A stretch of 64,000 nucleotides of DNA from Owenia fusiformis (Eukaryota > Annelida > Polychaeta > Sabellida > Oweniidae): contig CAIIXF020000004.1 in NCBI GenBank assembly GCA_903813345.2, positions 30,629,985 to 30,693,984 on the forward strand, written 5' to 3'. Of the stretch, positions 37,278 through 50,436 are shown piece after piece. The stretch's first letter is position 1, and each line of letters starts with the position of its first letter. The translations under genes were made by a program, and so were the position numbers. A model generated the notes under the pieces. It searched no databases and had not been told where the DNA came from. It was given only the letters and a program-made list of their open reading frames with translations.

Positions 37278-37471
37278 TTATCCTATGACAAGTGACTTTT
37301 ATCTATGATGAAGCTCCCACTGAACTCGGCTGATACTCCTTTCCATTTTTTCCCCGGGAATATTGGTGCGGGGAGATATACAGCGGGATATATATATATG
37401 TCCCGCTCCTCCAAGATATCGATTTTATATCCCGCTGTTATGTACCTGAAACCTCACTTGTCGTGGGATAA
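37278..37471. repeat. Second, adjacent fold-back
   Basis: TTATCCTATGACAAGTGA (37278-37295) pairs with TCACTTGTCGTGGGATAA (37454-37471). Inside it, ACAGCGGGATAT pairs with ATATCCCGCTGT. Confidence 0.65.
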
Positions 37472-37474
37472 CCC

Positions 37475-38880
37475 TTTTTCTAGGTTTCTAGTGCCAACAA
37501 TGTGATACTTGATAATTAAATTACGTGAATAATAAAAATATTGCACTGCAGTTGAAAGAAATATATAGAGTATCTTATATATATATATATATATATTGCA
37601 TTGCTTGATAAAAAAGAAACCCCTATTTGAATTACAGGTAACACATTAAGACCTACATGTAGTACCCCTCATTGTCTTTTTATCGTACCAAAAATATATC
37701 TGATATTGTCATTAACTTGACGTGGGGCAGGCGGGCAGCGTCTCACTTTCTTGTAATCATGATTAACTGAAAAATAGATAACTATCACCAAAGTCCGATT
37801 AGTTCTCATTACAATTTCTATGTACAAATTTATATTTAATTATTTTTTTGATAAAAAGGCTCTTTTTCTGATTTTTTTTTCAGAAAATGTAGATCCAATA
37901 TGCAATAACACATACAGTGCTGAACTATAATAGCCGTACCTTAAATTATTTATGAGATAAGTTTGCTTTATTGTAACCTGTATTAAGGTTAAAAGATCAA
38001 TTAAATTATAACATATAAATATCATGATAATAACATGTTATTTTTATTATTTTAAAGCATGCGGAAATCAAGCAGTTTTCTTAAAAAAGCTTGGTATTGT
38101 GACTCGTTGTTAGTTGCTAAACAAATGTTTATTTGTGCTTACTGTAATATCACACAAACATACATACATACAAACATGCATAACGACATTTGAACCGATA
38201 TTTAGGGAGGGGCATATGTCCTTATGCTTTTAAAATGCCATTTGGTAAAAAATATTAAGGCTTTCGGGTCGCATTATGTCTGTCATCACAAGAGGTCAAA
38301 AAACGTGAAACTTTTCATGCGCATTTTAGTGCATTTTATGAGACTCAAATTGTAAATCGAAACTTGTGTATAATTTAAAGGATTAGGATTACATAGAAAT
38401 ATAATACTATTTTAACGTAAATGTCATTTTTCAATTAGTGCATTGCACTAGAATTCTTTTCAACGTTTTATTATTTAGAAAAAAATAAGACAGAGCAGAT
38501 GTGACCAAATTATGCGAAATATTCAGAAAATCTATAATTAGTAACATATTAGTTTTGTACTTATAGAAACAATGTATTCACGGAAATATTTCTTGCATTT
38601 TCAAGGGTCAAACAACGGATTATTGTTAATGGTATTCAAAACGTAATCAAATACAAATATAAAGGATGTATCATTTAAATAATTAATCTAATTTTGGTAT
38701 TGGAATGTTTACATTTTTAAACTAGATGATTTGCATCGAGGAATAAAGAAGGCGCAGTCAAATGCGTCGCAAATATCATAGTGTCACAATGCTGTACTCC
38801 CACAATAAAATAACCATGCAATGTTGTAAGAAAGTAAACATTGAATGCATTATAATATATTTCAGTTTTAATTATCGATT
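37475..38880. other. Non-coding stretch with an AT microsatellite
   Basis: An alternating AT run lies at about 37577-37597. Nothing else can be supported. Confidence 0.45.
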
Positions 38881-38889
38881 GTTTTATAA

Positions 38890-39225
38890 ATGAGAACGCT
38901 AGAATGATTGATTAAGAAACCAGAAATCAACTTTCGTGGTTGACGAGTGACTATATTCAGGACGATTTGATGCAGTAGAGCAAGATTTGTGAAATTCAAG
39001 ATAGTAATTTAGTTTTTTGAACTGTCCCTTGCGAAGACAAGATTTAGTTTTTGTTTCGATCATAACTTGACAAATGTTCGTTCTATTCTAAATGTAAATT
39101 TATAAGTGAGAGCCATACTGTCATTAATAAGAACCAGAAACCAACCTTCGTGATGGATGAGTGACACCGTTAGAGACGATTTCATTCAGCAGGGCGAGAT
39201 TGTGAATTATACGAAATTAAAGGTA
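38890..39225. repeat. Diverged tandem duplication, about 215-bp period
   Basis: An AAGAAACCAGAAATCAACTT...GACGAGTGAC...GACGATTTGATGCAG segment near 38.92 kb is repeated in diverged form near 39.13 kb (AACCAGAAACCAACCTTCGT...GATGAGTGAC...GACGATTTCATTCAG). Confidence 0.6.
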
Positions 39226-40190
39226 CTCATTTATATTTTATTTCATTGACTATCTATATTTTATCATCTGTGTTCACGATATGTATCGTTGTTCCAAGGT
39301 GTGACCCTATCAATTATATCAACTCACCCATCGCGTGCAAAGTCCCGATTGGAATTTGGAGCAATTTATAGTGTTGCACACATCCAATCTTTCAGACGAG
39401 CCTCCGATATTTAAAGACGACATCGAATCATTTTTTGTAAGACCGGTTCTCTCAATTTTTTCAGCAATCCAACATCTCTCGTTTCCGATCTTTCCATTCG
39501 AGTTTTAGGAAGCCATACTTCATTTTATAATTTGTAACTTTTTATCAAATCAGGCATTATTCATTTGTGCACAAACTCTATGTCGCCAAAGCCATGCGAA
39601 TTGCACTTTTACGAATTGTTGTGAGTGTTGTAAGATACATTTTCCTTTCACGTTGTATATTGATTTGGGATAGTTGGATTTTCTTTCCATTTGGCAATGA
39701 GATCTTAGACATTTCATTTTCCAATATGTGAGGTATTCGTGTTTGTGAGTATATTCATGAGGCTATTATGTTTTTGATTTTTCATGTGAGATGTTACTTT
39801 TTTTGCGAATGCATTGTGTTAGGCAATATTACCTGTGATTTATAAACGAATTATTAGTTCTATATAAGAGCTTTCATGAGAGGATTGGTTTTATGCGAGT
39901 GAATCCAAATGCTATAATCACTGATTTTTATTTGAGGTATTTTGTTTTGTTTAATGAACAGTGTTCCTTTTTGTAAAATAATTTCTGGATTTTGCGACCG
40001 TTTAAGTTTATGTACTCGAGATGCTGAAGGATGTGGAGATTATTTTAGGCATTGTCAATTAAATTGCTAAAACTGAAGACTTTAGGTTTGCAGTGGGATG
40101 CTGACCCTTTTAAACGTTAAACGAATTATAATATCTATCTCAAAGCATTAAGACCAAATTCTAAATATTGTATATCTAATATATTCAATG
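39226..40190. other. Non-coding stretch
   Basis: I see no gene, repeat or TIR element here. Confidence 0.4.
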
Positions 40191-40409
40191 CTTTATTGTA
40201 CTAAAAATCCCTTTCGGGTGAGTGGACAGCAAATAAACATGATAAAATAAAACTAAAACTATACATACAATTACAATAACATACAATGCAAATTTTACAT
40301 GGCATATAATGACAATATAATGTGATTGACTGATCATTAGATATATACCAACAACTACTATTAGCCTAATATACTATTAGTATTGTTATGAGTATTGGCA
40401 ATTTGATTT

Positions 40410-40718
40410 TTATTCAATTTGTGTTGTAATAACTCGAGTATAATGAGGTGCTACTTGGTGTAATGGTCTGGGAATGATGTTTATACTTAGCTCGTGGGTC
40501 GGGAGGGGTTGATAGACGTTTGACTTTAGGGTGGTATGACATATTGTTATAGTTTCCAACATAAAGTCCATTGACAGTACATATTCGGCGTTCGGTGTAT
40601 GTAACGAATATGCGTTGGCATTTTGCATGTTGATGCTTTGATATTCCCTTATATTAGTATACTCTTGAACACATTCCATTTGTTGCTGTGCCTTTTCCAT
40701 TTCCACTTGTGCGTTCAT
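40410..40718 (-). CDS. Small ORF of unknown function (102 aa), minus strand
   Basis: The ATG at 40718 (minus) is preceded in frame by TAA, and the stop is at 40410. The protein begins MNAQVEMEKAQQQMECVQEY and is polar, with no membrane segment or motif I recognise. About 213 bases downstream on the same strand lies AATAAA (complement of 40192-40197), a plausible poly(A) signal. It could be a last exon or a retrocopy fragment. I see no convincing upstream splice acceptor or further exons. Function unknown. Confidence 0.3.
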   Translation of the reverse strand: MNAQVEMEKAQQQMECVQEYTNIREYQSINMQNANAYSLHTPNAEYVLSMDFMLETITICHTTLKSNVYQPLPTHELSINIIPRPLHQVAPHYTRVITTQIE

Positions 40719-40719
40719 G

Positions 40720-41500
40720 TTTTGTTACTTCAGAATTCTGATTTTCTATTAATGTGTAACAAACAGTATAATATAACAACAATTATATTTGTCACTGCGA
40801 TGCATTGCATCGATTCATTTTTACATTATTGCCGACATTTCTCAAAGATCCATGTAGTCAAATGTTGAAGATATGGTCCTTATATAAGCAACCAATTCAT
40901 GTTCAACCATATGCAACAATTTTCAATCGCAGACGGCATTAGACAAGGAATAACAACGAGTCTCCCTATATTGGCAATTGACCCCTGAATACGGCTGTCC
41001 ATATCTCAAAATGTGTTACAACTAATTTAGTAAAAAACTGACATATTATAACCATATGTTATTCACAGGTAATAAAGGTGCCAATATATTGATTGCTTCA
41101 CCAATATCTCCAAAACAACATAAAATGTTGAAACCTTGATTTTTTATATATAAGGTATTTCAAGGAACACATACCGCAAAATTATAGCCAAGAAACTTGA
41201 TGTATATATTTAAAATATTTTCATGTGATTTTCTTTTAATGTTTGTACTTTAAATTATGAAAAAAATACGAAAAACGTTTTACACGTTTTTTGACCCCTG
41301 ATAATGACATGCATTATTCGGCCTAAAAGCCTGCCGTATTTATCACGGCTATACAAAAATAAAACGCGGGACACATGTAGGTATCTAAATATAAGCTCAA
41401 ATATCATTATGCAGATATGGTGCCACCAACTCCTTAATTAGACGTCCTAGAAATTTCATACCGTGGACTATTACATGTCATGAGACACATCAAAAATCAA
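40720..41500. other. Non-coding stretch
   Basis: No supported feature. Confidence 0.4.
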
Positions 41501-41501
41501 A

Positions 41502-41790
41502 ATGTCAGATGAGGTTAATGTAGCTGATGCAAAGTGTGACATTAACAGTCATATACACTGTACATGTGCATTAGGGAATACCATTAGATTTTATTTTCTA
41601 TCAATAATAAGTAAGAAGACACTGTCAGAGACATACGTTGACTCGTTAAGTGTATTGCAAGCTGCTATATCTACATACAAATTCTATATGTAGTATTGTA
41701 AAGAGGGAGGCATGGTCACTGTTGAAGATCACCCACAATCTGGCTGCAAGAAACAATCGGGTTTTGTAAAGATGTCACGTCAACGCATTC
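41502..41790 (+). pseudogene. Possible decayed mariner transposase N-terminus
   Basis: An ORF of 63 codons includes KKTLSETYVDSLSVLQAA and stops at 41691. In the same frame after the stop comes YCKEGGMVTVEDHPQSG. This resembles the mariner N-terminus pattern K.A.ETY..L followed by W.K.FKEGR.SVEDD.RSG. The catalytic DDD region is not seen. The resemblance is short and could be chance. Confidence 0.3.
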
Positions 41791-44700
41791 GATATATGTG
41801 CACATAATTCATTCAATTTTAAAATTAATCATCCTTGAACGGCAGGATTGTATATGAAAAAAGAATGAAAATGAATATTTTGATATGGTCGACTGCTTAA
41901 AGCAATTACTATCATAAGAATTAATAAATAACTTTTAGATGTGGAACGGCGTCTAATTTCTGATTTATATTTCGAAGCCTAGGCACTTGTCGATTGTTAT
42001 TTCTAGTTTTCCTTTTTACGTGACTTAAATTAAGATAACAAGTGTTGTGATAAGCGCGGTGAACGGTAGCTGAACAGTCGAAAGCAGGTTATCATTACGG
42101 AATCGGTACTTTGCTCTAAGAGATGCAGTTTCGTACAGTGCTGTGTGGTATTCTTGCTCCCGGGCTTGGGCTTGGCCTCAATTAATAATAAGATCTGTTA
42201 ATCTTTGCGATACCAGAGAGTGAAACGGTATCGAAGGAGAACCGTTCTAACTTGACATTTGAAGAGAGATTAGAATTGGCTTTCCATATCTCTTAAAAGA
42301 ACCCTGTCACGTCAATGCCAGATGATTAGAGCTTACAAGTAACACAATTTACGCAATACTATTCAACTTTATCGTTAACGATGCATTGGCGCTGATTTGC
42401 GTAAAACACAATCAAAAATATGAATTGGATTTATTATAAAATCGTGCTCATTAAATACACTTGGGTGCAAATGACGAATACAACGAATTAGGAGTAAACT
42501 TATTACGCCAAAAGAATAACTGATGCAAGAATTGATGTAAGTACAACGTTATTTCAATGAAACTGATTTCGATTACATTAGGTTTGCTTGACGAATTTAG
42601 ATGTTCGTGCATAAAGTCATATAGAAATCCCTAAAGATTAAAATCAAAACTTTTATTATTGGAAACTGAAACTATTATCTTCTTATAGGCATTACTGTGA
42701 TCGATACTTGTAAGAGACAGGATTTTCGCATAGTTTGTCCCCACATGTCAAACTATGCGAAAGTCCTGTCTAGCCATGGACTTAGCTTATTCACTTACGT
42801 AGTTAATATGTAATATATATTTGTTTCAGCGGTATGATATTTAGTATCGTATTTGATTCTAAATTTAGGTAAATTAGATATGTCAAGAAATACCAAAAGT
42901 GTGAGTCAATATTATTGTTAAATAATTGTTGCGTGATCAGAGTGATGTAAATTAATTAAGTTTAATAATAATAAGTTTCGTATAACATTTCTGGCCAAAT
43001 CTTCCCAATACAACAGGTACGTTTTGCTTAAAGTCTCCTTCAAGGCTTTGGACCTCTCCATGTCTACTTCACCAAAGCAACACACTTGTGGGGAGATGTA
43101 TAGAATGTATGGGGGCTCACAATGGCAAGTAGCTAGACTAGTCTTACTGCGTGTGCGAAACCTCAGTGGTATTTTATCCCGCGAACAAAACAAAATAAAT
43201 TCATCGTCCCTTTGATAAAAATATAATCAAAAATGATAACATCATCATACAATAATCATATATGACATTGCGGTTACTCATAATATTGAGGTGGTTTTGA
43301 ACTTCTGACATCTCATATTTTGTTCTATTTAATTAGTTTTTAATAATAACGCCATGGACCAGTTTATGCCGACTGTAAATCTCCTTCTGGTACCGACTTT
43401 AAGGATACTTAGTCAGTTATATTGGTTTCTAGCGGTATATAGCTTTGTAGTTCGAGTAAGCAATAATATATGGAGTATAAACACTGTGTTTATGGCTAAG
43501 TCTTGACACCTTTAGTGGAAATGAGTCCGTCGGGAATTTCCTCGATTGAAATATTCTATGTCATTCTGGTTCTCCCGGCAAATGGCATTTTTTCTTGTGT
43601 CTGGAAAGTAATAAAAATGAAATATGACAGTTGAATATAAGGTACGATTCGACCCAATATATTAACTTTTAATATTAAAAACGAGACTTCGCATTGATGG
43701 CCATTAAATCGATGTATCGACATACTTTGAACACCGTCAACATTTATTTGGAACGACCAAAACTGGCGGCGGTGTGCAAATAGCCTCTAATATGTAGATG
43801 GCGTCAAGTATATAAACGTTTTGCAGGCGTTCGGACTTACTATTGACGGTGATCATAGTGTGACGTCACATTAGTCCATGTCAGCCCCATGCTACTTATA
43901 GTTAAATGGTTCACTTGAAAGATCAGAGACTGAATTTTACATAATAGCACTAGTTTTACAGCCTTACCCAACTCTTTACACCATTAACGTTAAGATTAAA
44001 TCGATCATCATTGAGATGAAACGCACGATGACTTTAAACATGGTTTAAACAAAAGGCGGAACCCAATCTCGGGGTATATAGATCGGTTAGCGTGTTATCA
44101 CTACGGCAAATTATCGGAATATTAAAGTCTTAGATCTTGCACGATCGAGTTGTAATTGGATCAGGCAGGATACTAAGCTATTGAACAATATTTACAAAAA
44201 CATCTAACTACCATCCTTTACCCGTTGTCGACGCATTTGCAATATATAAATATAATACGGTTATAACGCAAAAAATCTATATAATATATAGCGATAGCTT
44301 TTTACGACAATTTTAGTGTAACGGTTTTAGATTTTTACAAACATGTCGCCCATATCATATGTATATATATATAGGGGCTCGATTCTTCGATTAGGCGCTC
44401 TCCATCCATTTTCACCGTGACTCTTTTACCTTTATGATGACGTTGTTTTGAATATGGGCATAGTTATTTTACCACACGATCATGTTATTTAATCTATTTA
44501 TACCTTAATCGAAATAAAAATTGACAATAAAACGTTCACCTTTTGTAATTTCTGTTGTTTAAGCTGTATATTCAAATTTGTAATAATTTTCCAATGCTTC
44601 GATTGTGTAATAAAATGACAGCTGGAAATATAAAATACCTTTAGTGTATCACAATGCAAATTAAACTATAATACTCTATGCAAAAATAGACTATGACTTT

Positions 44701-45180
44701 GATCACAAACTGGAGGCAATAGGTAGGTTAAGCTACACGTTTTAGGACACCAACGTGTACGTAAACGTGTATTATTTTGACCCTTGAGATTACTGCGAGA
44801 AACGCGAAGCTTAACTTTTCTAATATCAATTATTAATCGACGCTGGTTTTACAAGTACAAGGTGCTCAATTGTTGAAAAAATCATTAATCACATTGACAT
44901 TTCACGACGACCTAGGAATAGTTTATCAATGGTCTGAATCCGAGACCACTTTATGTTTTATTAATAATGAAATATATTGCATAATATTTTACACGTTTAT
45001 ACATATAAGTTCGTACAAATGGAATGTTTAGAAAATCTTTTGAAGCAAAATAATTCTAACCATTTCACTTACGGCAATACTTTTTGTGGCGTTGATATGT
45101 ATCAACGTCTATTGATATTGCAAGGCGCAGTGTACTCATTTTCAGACCGTAATGATAACGATTAGCAAAATGGATTATTT
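41791..45180. other. Mostly featureless intergenic DNA
   Basis: I cannot support a gene. A perfect CRE-like palindrome TGTGACGTCACA stands near 43858-43870. A two-strand-open stretch at 42918-43215 has no recognisable domain. Confidence 0.4.
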
Positions 45181-45187
45181 CTAGAGA

Positions 45188-45280
45188 AGTGCATTGGGCC
45201 ATGTTATGGACCATCAATACCATGCGATGATCCCAGATTGGGTCATGTAATGGACCATCAATACAATGCGATGATCCCAC
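45188..45280. repeat. Two-copy tandem repeat, about 44 bp
   Basis: Two copies of TGGACCATCAATACCATGCG or a one-base variant, each followed by ATGATCCCA, with the preceding GGGCCATGTTA / GGGTCATGTAA also repeated. Confidence 0.7.
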
Positions 45281-45392
45281 CGTGTCTGCTCAATCAAATT
45301 AAATTTCATTGACAATTTTCTGACATATGACAACGACTCGATTATTATGTCACACCTTTTTAAAAACAACCAGTGTGGACTGACAGAACGCT

Positions 45393-45437
45393 ATGATCTC
45401 CAACGATGACGTAGAATTAATTCAGATCGCCATCAAG
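45393..45437 (+). CDS. Possible first coding exon (15 codons)
   Basis: ATG opens MISNDDVELIQIAIK, followed by a strong donor CATCAAG|GTAAGA. A TTTTTAAAAAC stretch lies about 35 bases upstream. No matching downstream exon is visible in the window, and element A begins 300 bp later. It is a weak candidate. Confidence 0.2.
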
Positions 45438-45754
45438 GTAAGAATAAACGTGTCATGCTAAACTCCCTAGCAACCGAAATGATTGATTGGTAATTATGAA
45501 TCGGATGGAACCATTGGAACTGGTATCAAAACACGAGGGTTCTTGATACAGACACAATACACCGTTCCTAACCAAAAGAGACGCTAAAACTATCGGCAAA
45601 CTCCTAGCACGCTGTATACTTCCACAGTCATATGCAATATTCATAGCTGTGTCACTGGTTAATTTTACGCAAAGAGGATGATGGGATAATACCTACTTCA
45701 TTATATGTAAGCGTTCATATCAATCACTATTAGCATTAGTTGGAGTGTAAGATA

Positions 45755-48700
45755 GTAGATGGGTTAACTACATTTGGACTTCATTGTATGATGCAAATGT
45801 CCCATTTGGCATGGAAGTACCTTAGGACAATAGAAATAAATTTATCCAAAGACACAAGCTAGATGGCGCTTTATATTGGAAATATACACATTTTTCAAAA
45901 TGGCCGCCAAAAATTCATCAGAGACAATATCTTTGATTCTGTGCATGCTACAATTACAAGATTGGTGTCAAAAAATACAGCGATGTAGTTGTAGAATCTA
46001 TTTTATTAGATCTTGAGTCTTGAAAATTAAGAACTTCCACTTTATATTCAAAATACACGCGTTTTTCAAAATAACTGCCAGAAATATAACAAAGAAGATA
46101 CCTTGAATTACGATTACTTACAGATTAAGATAACTTTCCTTACAAAATGTCCCATTTGGCATGGACATACCTTAGGTCAATAGAAACAAATTAATCCAAA
46201 GACACAAGCTAGATGGCGCTTTATATTTGAAATATACACATTTTTCAAAATGGCCGCCAAAATACATCGGAGAAAATAGTTTTGCTTCTGTGCATGCTCC
46301 AATTATAAGAGTGGTGTAAACAATACATTAATGTCGTTGTAGAATCTATTTAATTAGGATTCGAGTCTTGTAAATTCAGCACTTGCACTTTATATTCAAA
46401 ATATATGCATTTTTCAAAATGGCTGCCAGAAATATAACAAAGAAGATATCTTCGCTTCTAAGCAAGCTACAATGATAAGAGTGGTGTCAAAGTATACATA
46501 ATATTGGGTTGTAGAATCCATTCATAATAAGAACTTTCACTTTATAGGAAATTATGCGTTTTTAAAAATGGCCACCAGAAATATAACAATGATGATATCT
46601 TCACATAAGTGCATGCTACAATGATACGATTGGTGTCAAAATTTTGTATTTATGGGGTTGGAGAATCAATTTTATTAAGTCTTGTGAGATTATAGTTTTC
46701 ACTTTATATTGGAAATGTATGCAGCTGAAAATATAACAAAGATTGTATCTTTGCTAACAAAGATTGTACCTTTGCTAACAAAAATTGTATCTTTGCTAAC
46801 AACATTGTATCTTTGCTAAAAGTTTCTTTACTTCTGGGCATACTATTTCATAAAATTGGCTTCAAAATCTACATTTTGGGGAATGTAAAATCTATTTAAT
46901 TACGCAGATGCAAGTAGGTAGTTACCATTTTCCCCGCCAGGATGTTATTTCGGGTGAAATAACATTGCAGGGTATTACAAAGTTCCCTTAAACTTGAATA
47001 TTCTTAATTTTTAGTGGTTCACATTTCATATTACTCTTTTGTATCTGATAGTTGTACAAATTAACATATCTCCAGTTAAAGAAAATATTAACTGCACAAC
47101 ACAAGAAAAGATATTTCACTTTTTGTATTTTACAACATGGGGACTATGGGGAATCTCCCTGACCTAAATGTCACATTTTCGAAGAAAATTCAATTTTAAA
47201 GTTGATGGACTCGCTCATTTCAAAACCACATTTCTTGATGTATTTTTATGACGATTCCAAATTCAACATCAGTTAGACTGAATCTTGAATTTTTAATGAC
47301 AAAAATAAAGATTGTTACTACTCGCATCTAGCAAATTTGATTATGAGCCTTAAAAATAATCGTTTTCGCCTTAACACAGCAAATGTCTATTTATCTTTCA
47401 ATGTTCTTTTTACTCAAATTCACCAGAAAGACCAGTGTCTCTTTAATAACTTGCAATAAACATGCATCTGCAATGGTAGTGCAACTTTAGTTATTGCAAT
47501 GCAACATACATAAGAGAGAAATGTGATAGATAGAAACCACGCAGGACAGACATACAGTGTACATATGTACCTATAATTAGAAAGGGCCAGAAACCTTCTG
47601 GCGAGAGAAAATCTTGAAGATCGGAATAGATTTCAAGGGCTGCATATTATGACAGTATTGCAGAACCCTCTTCATCTCCTCTGACCAAATCATGGACGAT
47701 GTCTCTGTTTACCGAGTCTTCCACTAATCCAACCAACAAACTATTAAGCTTGTTGTTGATTGGCAACCGTTTTGAAAAAGACATGTATGTACACACATAC
47801 AGCACTGAATATTGTCATATTGAGAAAAATATTCTTATTTTCTCATTTGAACATTTAAGAGATTAAAATTTTAAGATTTTAAACGGCAATATGTCTTTCA
47901 CCATGAGTACTTCCTGGCCATAAATACAATGTTTATTATTAAAACAATGTGTTTTATTCCAAGTGAAGTCCCCATGATTGTAAAACATGAATCCAACTTT
48001 CTGGAAAATTATGGATTAGGATCCCACCTTGGCACTTTTTTAAATGTTGAGCTTATTTTGTAAAAAATGATCTTGTTTCTCTCAATTAAAACATATCAAA
48101 AGTTGCCTCACTTTATATCAACAATAACTTAAAAGGGGACGGTATTTGAAATGCGCTGAAGTTGAAAACCACATCTCCCATGCTATCCATTGTTTTCAGC
48201 ATAGTTTCATCATCGCAAATTGATATTCAAAACTACACTTTCAAACCATTCTACTTTTGAAGAAGTTTAAGAGCCCTTGTTAGATATAATTTTTTGTAAT
48301 ATTTTCCACAGCCATTGAAAAAATACATACATTTTCAATAAAATGTGAAAATGTTAGATAACTAATAGACATGCAGTACAATATCAAAATTTCCGCTGAT
48401 TTAAACATTTTGGTGACCATTTAGTCAATGCTAAAAATTATATTTAGACAATAAAAAATTGAGATCTAACTTAATATAATGTAACCATACCTTGACGACA
48501 TATCTAGTAAGTAATATCTAATCAACTCCTTCTCTGGGACATTTTGAATTTTCTGAGGCATTAATCATAAAACTAACACCATCTTCAATTTAATTGAGTA
48601 CATACGAATGGCCATACTTTGAAGGAATCTGACAATAATTGCAAAATCATACACAAGACAGACGATGAACTGACAGACTGACAGACGGAGAGCTTCACTA

Positions 48701-49157
48701 TATCCCTACTGAACTTTCTTCATTGGGAAAAATGAATTCTACCACCTATTAATGTATACTTGGACATCAATCTTACTATTGTAACATGCATACAAGTGAA
48801 GATAGCATCTCTGTTACATCTCTGGCAGCCATTTTGAAAAAGGCATAATTTTTTTATATAAAGAGGAAGTTCCTAATTTTCAAGACTCAAACCCATACTT
48901 AATTGATTCTTCACCCACAAAATGTATATTTAGGCACCAATCGTATCATTATAGTATGTATAGGAGAAAATATATTGTCTCCGTTGTATTTTTGGCGGCC
49001 ATTTTGAAAAACGTGAATATTTCCAATATAAAGCGCCATCTGGCGTGTGTCTTTGGAAAAATTTGTTTCTATGGTCCTAAGGTACTCTCATGTCAAAGGA
49101 AACGTTTGCATCATAGATTGAAGTCCAGACCCCCTAAAATGCAGTTAACCCATCTAC
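45755..49157 (+). mobile_element. Element A, copy 2 (complete, 3.4 kb)
   Basis: The left end is GTAGATGGGTTAACTACATT and the right end is the inverse ...GTTAACCCATCTAC. TA flanks both (45753-45754 and 49158-49159). The arms are inverse over at least 430 bp (45755 onward versus about 48.73-49.16 kb) and carry the GGCGGCCATTTTGAAAAA-type modules. The centre (46.9-48.3 kb) matches bases 1-1178 of copy 1, inverted. Element B is absent: the site reads TTACTCTTTTGTATC near 47030-47045. No transposase ORF is seen. Confidence 0.85.
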
Positions 49158-49262
49158 TAAGAGGTAATTTTCATCTTGGAAGCCGTTTTATCAATTAAGG
49201 TAAGTAGGTATATGATACATTTGGCTAATGAGTATACTTTTTAGTAATGTGTATAAAGTACG

Positions 49263-49555
49263 TGTTGCGTCGCATATATGACATGTTTGTGATATGCAAT
49301 GCAAAACAAGGTTGACTTCCAGCCGTTAATTTTTTCTAGCGTTTACATCTTGATAACTGTTTAGCAAAATTACACAAAATGGACGGTAAAACACTCATTT
49401 TTGACGATTTTAGGGCGATTCTCACACTTTAAGAAACAAATAATAGAGTACACTTCACGCATTGATGTTTATCTGCATATGTTACGTTTAAAATATGAAT
49501 AGCGTCGCATATATGACATATTTGTGAACTGCAATGCAGAAGTAGGATGCATGAC
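49263..49555. repeat. Duplicated GCGTCGCATATATGACAT segment
   Basis: GCGTCGCATATATGACATGT...TTTGTGATATGCAATGCA near 49268 recurs in similar form near 49502, about 235 bp apart. Confidence 0.6.
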
Positions 49556-49585
49556 AAACTTTGAGAAACAAATTCTTGAATATAA

Positions 49586-49618
49586 AAAAAAAAAAATATA
49601 TATATATATATATATATT
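49586..49618. repeat. A run followed by AT microsatellite
   Basis: A homopolymer A run passes into alternating AT. Likely length-variable. Confidence 0.8.
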
Positions 49619-49619
49619 C

Positions 49620-50430
49620 TACGTCATGATATTAATATTTGCCTCATGAATTGCCTTATAAAATATGGGAAAACAAAATAGTTCATCAATACACCTAACG
49701 TGCTCGTGTCCGCGCCTGTGTAATTTAGAAATAGGTCAATATTTTAGATAAAAATGCATAATTGAAAATCAGCCTTGGTGTTTTGGAGAGCCTGGGAAAT
49801 CCAGATGAGCAAGATTTCTTTCTTTTTGTTTTCGATTAAACATTAATACGAAGTGTCACGTAATTCCACACACGGTTGGGAAAATTCATAGTCCAGCGTT
49901 CTTAGAAGTTTATTTCGTGAGTCTATAGGTGAAGCCACTTTTGATTAAATAATTAAAATACTTACATATGTTTTGGCACGCCATATAACCCCCCCCCCCC
50001 CCAGAAAGAAAAACTAATAAGAAACCATCAAAAGTATCATCAAAACTGATCATGTTAAATAAAGTCTCTGCAAAATCTAACTTTTTCGACGAGAGCGTAA
50101 AATCTGCCCTCTTCCAGAGACAGTCTTTGAATGATAGAGAGTCATAGAGAGTAATCGAGACCACAATTTGACAGATCAATGATACTGGGTAGCATAAAAG
50201 GTATAAAGGCCAAGAGAGCAATACACATAGAATTCCATTAGGGTATACCTAATACAAATATTTCTGGAACAAAGCAACTGGACGGCTTATATAATTTATA
50301 ATAAGTGATTCCACAGCGATTTTGCACTAAATGACAAACGTGGTAAACTGAACTCAAATGCAACAATCACTTATCAGAGAGAGTACAAGTGATTGATTAA
50401 TTAGTATGCCACCTTTCAAGAGTTATATAT
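49620..50430. other. Non-coding stretch
   Basis: No supported feature other than a C homopolymer near 49990-50002. The 103-codon minus ORF across it has no motif. Confidence 0.4.
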
Positions 50431-50436
50431 TTAGAG

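Noticed and set aside
42918-43215. Overlapping ORFs on both strands as a gene
   Set aside because: No motif, no splice signals in a consistent order, and both strands open by chance composition.
6415-45754. A giant 39-kb composite transposon bounded by the two inverted element A copies
   Set aside because: Each A copy has its own TA-flanked end at the inner side, so they look like independent insertions; no target duplication spanning the whole interval can be seen.
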